Part shown: in pieces, positions 1 through 5,086 of the stretch | How the letters are laid out: every line of letters starts with the position of its first letter | How positions within the stretch are numbered: the stretch's first letter is position 1 | Notes under the pieces: model-generated | The model's input: the letters and a program-made list of their open reading frames with translations, nothing else | Databases searched by the model: none | Told to the model about the DNA's origin: nothing | Origin: CAYUYH01 sp964449175 | Lineage (GTDB): Bacteria; Planctomycetota; Phycisphaerae; SM23-33 | Direction of reading: 5' to 3' | NCBI GenBank assembly: GCA_964449175.1 | Contig: CAYUYH010000182.1 | Location: 1-5,497 of the forward strand | DNA: 5,497 bases | Position numbers and translations under genes: made by a program

Positions 1-1278
1 TTCTGGGCCGTGCTGGCGACGATGGCCCCGTACCTGCTGTTCGGCTTCCTGGCCGCCGGCGTGCTCAGCGTGCTGATATCGGCGAGCTTCATCGAGCGGC
101 ACCTTGGCGGGCGCGGCCCAGCCGCGTCGCTGAAGGCCGCCGCCTTCGGCGTGCCCTTGCCGCTGTGCTCGTGCAGCGTGATACCCGTGGCCACCTCGCT
201 GCGCCTGCATGGCGCGAGCAAGGGCGCTACGACCGCGTTCCTGATCTCCGCGCCGCAGACCGGCGTCGACAGCATATTCGTCACGTTCAGCCTGATGGGC
301 GGCGTGTTCGCGATATTCAGACCCGTCGCCGCGCTGGTCAGCGGGCTGCTCGGCGGGCTGATCGTGGACGCGACCGACAAGGCCCCGGACGCCGCGCCGC
401 GGCACGATCACGAGTCCTGCCCGTCGGAGACAGCCGCCGGCAAGGGCGCGTGGGTCAAGGCGTGCAGCGCCGTGCGGTATGGCTTCGTGACGCTGCCGGC
501 GGACATCGGCAAGGCGATGCTGGTGGGCCTGGTCGTGGCGGCGCTGATATCGGCGGCCGTGCCGGAGGACTTCTTTGCCGAGGCGCTCGGCGGGGCACTG
601 GGCAGCGGCCTGCTGGCGATGCTGGTGATGATGCTGCTGGGCGTGCCGGTCTATGTCTGCGCGACGGCGTCGGTGCCGATAGCCGCGGCCCTGATGGCCA
701 AGGGCGTCTCGCCGGGGGCGGCGCTGGCGTTTCTGATGACCGGCCCGGCGACCAACGCCGCGACGATCGTGACGATATGGAAGGTGATGGGCGCCAGGAC
801 CGGCGCGGTCTACCTACTGACGGTGATGGCCACCGCGCTGGCCGCGGGACTGGCGCTGGACCTGCTGTTTACCGTGGTCGCCCGGCCGGAGCCTATGGCG
901 TCGGCCGGGGGCATGCTGCCGGCGTGGGTGGGGTCGGCGTCGGCGGTGGCGCTGCTGGGTCTGCTGGCCTGGGCGGTCTTCTCGCCGATGCTGCGGAAGC
1001 GCCTGGCCCGCGCCGCGGGCAGCCCGGCCGTGGTGCTCACCGTCGGCGGAATGACCTGCGACCACTGCGCCAAGACCGTCACCGCCGCGCTGCGGGCGTG
1101 CGAGGGCGTCACCTCGGCCCGCGTGGACCTGTCTGCCGGCACGGCCGCCGTCCACGGCGACCGCCTGGACTCGGCCGTTCTCGCCGCTGCCGTCAGGCGA
1201 GCCGGCTATGATTGTGCAGAGGTCGGGCAGACCGGCCAAGGCCATTCGACAGTCGAAGGGAAACAGCATGGCACATGA
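1..1278 (+). CDS. SO_0444/ArsP-like metal efflux permease with C-terminal HMA domain (5' partial)
   Basis: Polytopic inner-membrane permease, probably exporting copper, zinc or a related metal(loid). The frame is open from base 1 and already reads family-like sequence (W-x6-MAPYLLFGF), so the start is probably upstream; a GTG at 10 is the first possible internal start and is used for numbering here. Two matching halves carry the family signatures: PLPLCSCS with Cys53 and Cys55, followed by SAPQTG near 80-85, and GVPVYVCA with Cys217, followed by TGPATN near 244-249. Between them lies a His/Cys-rich loop (His132, His134, Cys137). A last membrane segment (about 305-325) leads to an HMA domain (about 341-405) with GMTCDHC, Cys350 and Cys353, that should bind a soft metal ion. 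The family (PF03773-type) also includes organoarsenical exporters, so the substrate is uncertain. The stop overlaps the next gene by 11 bases. Confidence 0.87.
   Translation, partial: FWAVLATMAPYLLFGFLAAGVLSVLISASFIERHLGGRGPAASLKAAAFGVPLPLCSCSVIPVATSLRLHGASKGATTAFLISAPQTGVDSIFVTFSLMGGVFAIFRPVAALVSGLLGGLIVDATDKAPDAAPRHDHESCPSETAAGKGAWVKACSAVRYGFVTLPADIGKAMLVGLVVAALISAAVPEDFFAEALGGALGSGLLAMLVMMLLGVPVYVCATASVPIAAALMAKGVSPGAALAFLMTGPATNAATIVTIWKVMGARTGAVYLLTVMATALAAGLALDLLFTVVARPEPMASAGGMLPAWVGSASAVALLGLLAWAVFSPMLRKRLARAAGSPAVVLTVGGMTCDHCAKTVTAALRACEGVTSARVDLSAGTAAVHGDRLDSAVLAAAVRRAGYDCAEVGQTGQGHSTVEGKQHGT
1030..1224 (+). other. HMA (heavy-metal-associated) domain region of the permease
   Basis: Residues about 341-405 (numbered from the GTG at 10) have the ferredoxin-like HMA pattern: a first strand VVLTVGGMTC, the CxxC metal site Cys350/Cys353, a helix with AKTVTAAL, a strand with VTSARVDL, and a second helix ending RRAGY. 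This fold binds Cu(I), Zn or similar ions in copper chaperones and P-type ATPases. Here it is fused to the cytoplasmic tail of a permease and may deliver or sense metal. The last 17 residues beyond it are hydrophilic and unassigned. Confidence 0.85.
1255..1260 (+). promoter_or_regulatory. Ribosome binding site of the cupin gene
   Basis: GAAGGG lies 7 bases before the ATG at 1268, inside the end of the permease gene. It decides the cupin start: the same frame is open further upstream (ATG at 1208), but that stretch lies within the permease and HMA-tail coding sequence and does not read as cupin. Confidence 0.65.
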
Positions 1279-1630
1279 TCGCCAGACAGAGGCATCCGCC
1301 GGGAAGAATAGCCAACTGCCGCCGGGCAGCGCCGTGGACACAGCCGGCCTGGTCGAGTACGCCGCAGGTTCCGTTGTCAGCCGGACGATCCTCGACAACG
1401 TCGGCGGGTCGGTCACGCTGTTCGCATTCGATGCCGCCCAGGGCCTGAGCGAACATGCCGTGCCGTTCGATGCCGTCGTTAGCGTGCTGGACGGCAGGGC
1501 GAACCTGCTGATCGGCGGCGAAGAGGTAGTCGTCGAGACAGGTCAACTGGCCATCATGCCCGCCAACGTGCCGCACGCGATCAAGGGCGGCGGGCGATTC
1601 AAGATGATGCTCGCCATGCTGAGGAAATAG
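1268..1630 (+). CDS. Small single-domain cupin protein
   Basis: A 120-residue protein with one cupin beta-barrel, roughly residues 33-119. Motif 1 is degenerate: Gly59, then His63, Asp68 in place of the usual glutamate, and Gly76 (GLSEHAVPFDAVVSVLDG). The second histidine of the classic HxH is absent. Motif 2 is clear: Gly92, Pro98 and His103 in the stretch GQLAIMPANVPH. His63, His103 and perhaps Asp68 could still hold a metal. The tail FKMMLAMLRK resembles a group of short stand-alone cupins (COG1917-like) common in anaerobes, whose substrate is not known to me. The ATG at 1268 overlaps the permease stop by 11 bases, so the two are probably translationally coupled. An enzyme, a metal sensor or a ligand-binding protein are all possible; no reaction is assigned. 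Confidence 0.88.
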   Translation: MAHDRQTEASAGKNSQLPPGSAVDTAGLVEYAAGSVVSRTILDNVGGSVTLFAFDAAQGLSEHAVPFDAVVSVLDGRANLLIGGEEVVVETGQLAIMPANVPHAIKGGGRFKMMLAMLRK

Positions 1631-1633
1631 GCC

Positions 1634-1643
1634 GGAAGGAAGG
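1634..1643 (+). promoter_or_regulatory. Ribosome binding site of the thioredoxin-fusion gene
   Basis: GGAAGGAAGG is a doubled, purine-rich Shine-Dalgarno stretch in the 15-base gap after the cupin stop. Its first half is 6 bases from the GTG at 1646 and its second half is 8 bases from the ATG at 1652, so it does not settle which start is used. Confidence 0.6.
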
Positions 1644-1645
1644 TC

Positions 1646-2206
1646 GTGAAGATGTGGACAGGCATACTGATAGGCGGCGGGCTGGGCACAGCCATCGGCG
1701 CCGTGCTGGGCTACGTGGGCAAGTGCCGCAGCGGCGCCTGCCCGCTGACGGGCAATCCGTACGGCGGCGCGATGTTCGGCGCGCTGATCGGCGTGATGCT
1801 GGCGATCTCGCTACAGAGCGGCTATTCGACGGATAAGCCGGCGGAGGGGGGCAAGCCATTGCCGGTGGTCAAGAGCGCCGAGCAGTTCCGCTCGGAGGTC
1901 CTCGGCGCCGACGGACCGGTGGTCGTGAAGTTCTTCGCGACTTGGTGCGGCGCCTGCAAGCAGCTCGCCCCGACGATCAGGCAATTGGCCGCGGAGTATG
2001 AGGGGCGAGTGTCGTTCGTCGAGCTGGACGTGGATGAGGTGGGCGAGATCGCCCAGCAGTACGGCGTGGACGCGATCCCGGCCGTCAAGGTGTTTGTCGG
2101 CGGCGAGGTGGTCCACAGCTGGGTCGGCGTGCACGGCGGCGACGAATACCGCCGCGTGCTTGACTCGATACTGGCCGCCCATGACAAAGGACAGCGCGAT
2201 GGCTGA
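1646..2206 (+). CDS. Membrane-anchored thioredoxin with N-terminal DUF6132-like module
   Basis: A 186-residue fusion. Residues 4-57 hold two hydrophobic, glycine-rich helices (about 5-24 and 42-56) joined by a loop with Cys27, Cys32 and the pattern KCRSGACPLTGNP, as in DUF6132 proteins. After a hydrophilic linker (58-72) comes a full thioredoxin domain (about 74-180): VVVKFFATWCGACK with redox cysteines Cys101 and Cys104, an aspartate-rich strand at 125-130 (ELDVDE), and the cis-proline in AIPAV (Pro145). The active site is WCGAC, not the commoner WCGPC. Two helices put both ends on one side of the membrane; charges near the ends and in the loop do not decide whether the thioredoxin domain is cytoplasmic or periplasmic. 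If cytoplasmic it could reduce the Tpx encoded next. Start is GTG 1646 or ATG 1652, two codons apart. It overlaps tpx by 8 bases. Confidence 0.88.
   Translation: MKMWTGILIGGGLGTAIGAVLGYVGKCRSGACPLTGNPYGGAMFGALIGVMLAISLQSGYSTDKPAEGGKPLPVVKSAEQFRSEVLGADGPVVVKFFATWCGACKQLAPTIRQLAAEYEGRVSFVELDVDEVGEIAQQYGVDAIPAVKVFVGGEVVHSWVGVHGGDEYRRVLDSILAAHDKGQRDG
2186..2191 (+). promoter_or_regulatory. Ribosome binding site of tpx
   Basis: AAAGGA sits 7 bases before the ATG at 2199, within the last codons of the thioredoxin gene. It supports 2199 as the tpx start, although the frame is open back to 1998. Confidence 0.65.
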
Positions 2207-2717
2207 CAAGGCTGGTTCGGTGACGATGAAGGGTGCGCCTCTGTCACTTGCCGGCGGCGACGTGAACGTCGGCGACCAGGCGCCGGATTTCTCGGCCGTG
2301 GACACCGATCTGAAGGAAGTGAAGCTGTCGGACTACCGCGGCAAGGTGGTGCTGCTGGTGTCGGTGCCTTCGCTGGACACGTCGGTCTGCTCGGTCGAGA
2401 CGCGGAAGTTCAACGCCGCCGCCTCGAAGCTGGGCGACGCTGTGATACTGACGCTGAGCATGGACCTGCCGTTTGCCCAGAAGCGGTGGTGCGGCGCGGA
2501 GGGGGTCGATGCGGTCAAGACGCTGTCGGACCACCGCGATGCGTCGTTCGGCCGGGCCTACGGCGTGCTGATATCGCCTCTGCGTCTGCTAGCCAGGGCA
2601 GTGTTCGTCGTGGATCGTGACGGGAAGGTCAGCTACAAGCAGCTTGTCGGGGAGGTCACGGACGAGCCGGACTACGCCGCCGCGCTCCAGGCCGTCGCGA
2701 AGGCCGCCGGCGCATAG
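2199..2717 (+). CDS. tpx: Thiol peroxidase (atypical 2-Cys peroxiredoxin, Tpx)
   Basis: A 172-residue peroxiredoxin of the Tpx class, close to the 168 residues of the E. coli enzyme. It reduces hydrogen peroxide and alkyl hydroperoxides using thioredoxin. The N-terminal strand pattern VTMKGAPLSLAG and GDQAPDF are typical. The peroxidatic cysteine is Cys64 in PSLDTSVCSVETRKFN, with Thr61 in the usual TxxC position. The resolving cysteine is Cys98 in DLPFAQKRWCGAEG, and the 34-residue spacing matches the Cys61-Cys95 pair of E. coli. Later blocks (SFGRAYGV, LLARAVFVVD, EVTDEPDYAAAL) also match, so the enzyme looks complete and active. The ATG overlaps the end of the thioredoxin gene (ATGGCTGA), which implies coupled translation of reductant and peroxidase. 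No signal peptide is seen, so it should act in the cytoplasm. It is the last gene of the plus-strand run. Confidence 0.96.
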   Translation: MADKAGSVTMKGAPLSLAGGDVNVGDQAPDFSAVDTDLKEVKLSDYRGKVVLLVSVPSLDTSVCSVETRKFNAAASKLGDAVILTLSMDLPFAQKRWCGAEGVDAVKTLSDHRDASFGRAYGVLISPLRLLARAVFVVDRDGKVSYKQLVGEVTDEPDYAAALQAVAKAAGA

Positions 2718-2718
2718 A

Positions 2719-2741
2719 CGACAGGGTTGCACCGCCCGTCG
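2719..2741. terminator. Weak candidate bidirectional terminator hairpin
   Basis: In the 29-base gap between the convergent tpx and rubredoxin stops, CGAC(A)GGG at 2719-2726 can pair with CCCGTCG at 2735-2741: seven base pairs with one bulged A and an 8-base loop. Its position between two convergent gene ends fits a shared terminator. No run of T follows on either strand, so this is not a classical intrinsic terminator, and the structure could be chance in GC-rich DNA. Confidence 0.3.
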
Positions 2742-2746
2742 GACCG

Positions 2747-2908
2747 CTAGTCGACCGGGGAGAACTCGCTCTTGCCGGCGCCGCACTCCGGGCACACCCA
2801 GTCGTCGGGGACATCGGCGAAGGCAGTCCCTGCCGGTATGCCGCTGCCGGGGTCGCCCTTGGCCGGGTCATACACCCAACCGCATGCGTCGCACACGTAC
2901 TTCTGCAT
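2747..2908 (-). CDS. Rubredoxin
   Basis: A complete 53-residue rubredoxin, a small cytoplasmic electron carrier with one iron held by four cysteines. The ligands are Cys6 and Cys9 (YVCDACGWVYD) and Cys39 and Cys42 (WVCPECG). The aromatic core residues Tyr4, Trp11, Tyr13, Phe30 and Trp37 and the central pattern GDPGSGIPAGTAF are those of classical rubredoxins, and the length is typical (52-54). The ATG at 2908 has AAAGGA 6 bases upstream. It starts 48 bases after rseP ends and could be cotranscribed with it. In anaerobes rubredoxin commonly donates electrons to oxygen- or peroxide-reducing proteins such as rubrerythrin, superoxide reductase or flavodiiron protein; no such partner is in the window, though the convergent neighbour is a peroxidase. 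The family assignment is secure; the partner is unknown. Confidence 0.97.
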   Translation of the reverse strand: MQKYVCDACGWVYDPAKGDPGSGIPAGTAFADVPDDWVCPECGAGKSEFSPVD

Positions 2909-2914
2909 TGGTGG

Positions 2915-2920
2915 TCCTTT
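2915..2920 (-). promoter_or_regulatory. Ribosome binding site of the rubredoxin gene
   Basis: On the minus strand AAAGGA lies 6 bases upstream of the ATG at 2908. It gives independent support that this very short gene is real and fixes its start. Confidence 0.7.
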
Positions 2921-2929
2921 CCAATCCTT

Positions 2930-2955
2930 TCGCCGCCGGCCAAGCTCGCCGCCGG
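2930..2955. repeat. Pair of 10-base direct repeats between rseP and rubredoxin
   Basis: TCGCCGCCGG occurs at 2930-2939 and again at 2946-2955, separated by CCAAGC. The pair fills more than half of the 48-base gap between the rseP stop and the rubredoxin start. It may be a small tandem duplication or chance in GC-rich DNA; no regulatory role can be read from it. Confidence 0.45.
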
Positions 2956-2956
2956 G

Positions 2957-5086
2957 CTACCATCGGTTGCCCAGCAGTCGGGCGATGTCCTGCCACGTCA
3001 GCGCCACGAAGGCGGCGATCAGCAGCAGCAGCCCCATCACCTGGAGCAGGTTGATCACACGCCCCGGCAGGGGTTTGCCGCGTATCTTCTCGATGAGGAG
3101 GAAGACCGCGTGCCCGCCGTCGGTCACCGGTATCGGCAGGAAGTTCACCACCGCCAGCGAGGCCGACAAAAACGCCATGATGTACACGAAGTAAATCAGG
3201 CCGCGCCGTCCCGCCTGTACCGCGATCGCGCCTATGCCGACCGGGCCGGACAGGCTCTTCGTGGAGACCGTTCCCTGCGACAGCCTGCCCAGCGTCGCGT
3301 AGGTGGTGATGATCAGCTTGCAGGTCTCTCTGGCGCCCCAGGCGATCGCCTTGAGCGGGTTCTTGTAGACGATCGTAACTGACAACAGCCTGAAACGGGC
3401 GCCTCCGGCGAACAGGGAGAACGCGTAGTCGTTCGGGTCGAACGCGGCGCCGTCCAGCGTGGCGATCTCAGCCGTCTGCTCTCTGGCGCCCAGCTTGTAG
3501 GTGACTCGTATATCCTGCCCGAGGTTGTCCGCCAGCACCCGATACACGTCGGTCCAGCCGGCGACCGGTCGGCCGTTGACGGCGACAATCATCGCCCCCG
3601 GCTCGATGCCGGCAGCGGCGGCGGGCGAGCCCGGACGAATCCCAGCCACCGCCGCGTGCTCCACGTCGGGCAGGTCGGCTATGCCGACCAGCGTCTCGTC
3701 GTTGTGCTCCGCCGGAACGACCCACAGGCTGGCGGTCTTCTCGCCGCGAAGCAGGGTGATGTTCGTGCCGGTCCCGGCGTGCTCGCGGTTGATGGCCAGG
3801 AACCCTTGGAAGGTTGGCGCGGAACGATCACCGTATCCGACGACGATGTCCCCGGGCTCCACGCCGGCCTTTTGCGCGGGCGAGTGCTTGATTACAGCCG
3901 CCACCTTCATGCGCGGGATCATCCCCAGGATGTCCAGTCGCTCGCGCGAGCCCCCGCCGACGATGGAATCCTCGGCGACGGTGACGGTCTTGCCGTCGCT
4001 CGTGAGGCACTCCATCGAGCCGTCTTCGTTGGCGACCGGCGTGCACCGCAGCCGCGTGCCGTCGGCGAGGTAGACCACGTCGTCCCGCAGTCGCAGAACA
4101 GGGTCCACCCGCACGTCGACCTTCTTGCCGTCCCTCAGGACCGTGACGGTCACCGGCTCGCCGGTCAGGTCGTCCTCGACGCCATCGATGTCCCACTGGT
4201 GCTTGATCGCGGTTCCGTTCACGGCCAGCAGCTTGTCCCCGTCCTTGAACCGGGTGTTGGTGATCAGGTCCTGATTCTCGCCCAGGACCGTGTCCAGGGC
4301 GGGGACCAGGCCGAAGGCGAGCTGGTTGTCGTCGCTCGCGCGCTTCACGCCCATGCGCGCCTTGCCGACGCACGTCCGCCCGTCCACCTGCCGCTCGATG
4401 GTGAACAGGAAGGTGCTGTCCGGCCGGGCCAACGCCGCCACGAGCGACATGTCGGTGAAGCGAGTGACGGGCTTGCTGATGTAGTTCAGCATGAAGCTGC
4501 CGTCCTCGATCCTGACGATCCTGTCGCCCGGCATCAGGCCCGTGGTTCGGCTGGCGCGCGGCTCGGTCGCCACCGAGGCCGGCATGCTGGCCAGGGCCGG
4601 CGGCGGGTTCTGCCACTCGATTTGTGCCGCAGCCGCCGGATACCCCGGCCTGACCGCCCCGACGACAGGCGCGAGGTAGTCCTTGCCCACGAGCGCCACG
4701 ATCACGAACAGCACCGCCGCCAGGATGAAGTTCATGAACACGCCCGCGGCGATGACGGCGAATCTCGCCCGGATCGGCTTGTTCTCGAACGACCGCGGGT
4801 CGGCCGTCTTGGCCGCCTCCTTGACGTCCTCCTGCCCGAGCATCTTGACGTAGCCGCCCAGGGGCAGCAGGTTGATGCAGTAGTCCGTCTCGCCCCTCAC
4901 GAAGCCTATCAACCTCGGCCCGAAGCCGAACGCGAACCGCTCCACCTTGATGCCGGCGGCCTTGGCCATCATGAAATGCCCAAGCTCGTGGACGAACACC
5001 ACCAGCCCCAGCCCGATCACGAACAGGAGAATCGGCCAGAGCCAGTCAACCCAGATACCCACGATGCTGAATGCAAGCGTTTCCAT
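2957..5086 (-). CDS. rseP: RseP-type site-2 intramembrane zinc metalloprotease with expanded PDZ region
   Basis: A 709-residue inner-membrane protease of the S2P/RseP (M50) family, which cleaves membrane-spanning segments such as anti-sigma factors or signal-peptide remnants. The first membrane helix (about 17-39) carries the zinc site HELGH (His33, Glu34, His37). GFGPRL at 54-59 and LPLGGYVKM at 74-82 are family blocks, and a second helix lies at 110-133 with Asn119. The region between about 181 and 545 holds what look like four PDZ-like units (near 183-235, 272-330, 393-459 and 467-540); E. coli RseP has two and is about 450 residues. The C-terminal half has SGPVGIGA (613-620), a helix ending NFLPIPVTDGGH (648-659) with the third zinc ligand Asp656, and a final helix (about 678-697). 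The residue before Asp-Gly is Thr, not the usual Leu. The ATG abuts the dxr stop, with GAGGAG 3 bases upstream. Confidence 0.94.
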   Translation of the reverse strand: METLAFSIVGIWVDWLWPILLFVIGLGLVVFVHELGHFMMAKAAGIKVERFAFGFGPRLIGFVRGETDYCINLLPLGGYVKMLGQEDVKEAAKTADPRSFENKPIRARFAVIAAGVFMNFILAAVLFVIVALVGKDYLAPVVGAVRPGYPAAAAQIEWQNPPPALASMPASVATEPRASRTTGLMPGDRIVRIEDGSFMLNYISKPVTRFTDMSLVAALARPDSTFLFTIERQVDGRTCVGKARMGVKRASDDNQLAFGLVPALDTVLGENQDLITNTRFKDGDKLLAVNGTAIKHQWDIDGVEDDLTGEPVTVTVLRDGKKVDVRVDPVLRLRDDVVYLADGTRLRCTPVANEDGSMECLTSDGKTVTVAEDSIVGGGSRERLDILGMIPRMKVAAVIKHSPAQKAGVEPGDIVVGYGDRSAPTFQGFLAINREHAGTGTNITLLRGEKTASLWVVPAEHNDETLVGIADLPDVEHAAVAGIRPGSPAAAAGIEPGAMIVAVNGRPVAGWTDVYRVLADNLGQDIRVTYKLGAREQTAEIATLDGAAFDPNDYAFSLFAGGARFRLLSVTIVYKNPLKAIAWGARETCKLIITTYATLGRLSQGTVSTKSLSGPVGIGAIAVQAGRRGLIYFVYIMAFLSASLAVVNFLPIPVTDGGHAVFLLIEKIRGKPLPGRVINLLQVMGLLLLIAAFVALTWQDIARLLGNRW
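3452..4546 (-). other. Expanded PDZ-like region of RseP
   Basis: Residues about 181-545 contain four stretches with the PDZ pattern of a Pro/Lys-x-Gly-Asp-x-(Leu/Ile/Val)-x-x-x-(Asn/Asp/Gly) turn: GLMPGDRIVRIEDG (183-196), RFKDGDKLLAVNG (279-291), GVEPGDIVVGYGD (408-420) and GIEPGAMIVAVNGRPV (493-508). The first is the most divergent. A charged insert at about 338-378, with Cys348 and Cys360, separates the second and third. In the family these domains face the periplasm and control substrate entry. The count of four is read by eye and not from a domain search. Confidence 0.6.

Noticed and set aside
165..1211. A 348-codon open frame in another plus-strand frame within the permease
   Set aside because: The product is extremely Arg/Gly-rich with no membrane segments or motifs, while the permease frame has clear family signatures throughout.
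1208..1267. An upstream start for the cupin at 1208
   Set aside because: This would add 20 residues encoded inside the permease tail that do not resemble cupins; the ATG at 1268 has a good ribosome binding site and a typical length.
814..1576. Minus-strand open frames (814-1416 and 1193-1576) antisense to the permease and cupin
   Set aside because: Low-complexity products without domains or ribosome binding sites, opposite to well-supported genes.
1998..2198. An N-terminal extension of tpx back to 1998
   Set aside because: The extension is a frame-shifted reading of the thioredoxin gene, and Tpx homologues begin near the ATG at 2199.
2909..2956. A separate promoter for rubredoxin in the 48-base gap
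   Set aside because: I see no convincing -35/-10 pair on the minus strand, only the ribosome binding site and a GC-rich direct repeat.
2617..3194. Plus- and minus-strand open frames across the rubredoxin region (2617-3054, 2656-2943, 2772-3194)
   Set aside because: None shows a domain, and the real gene here is the shorter rubredoxin with all four cysteine ligands.
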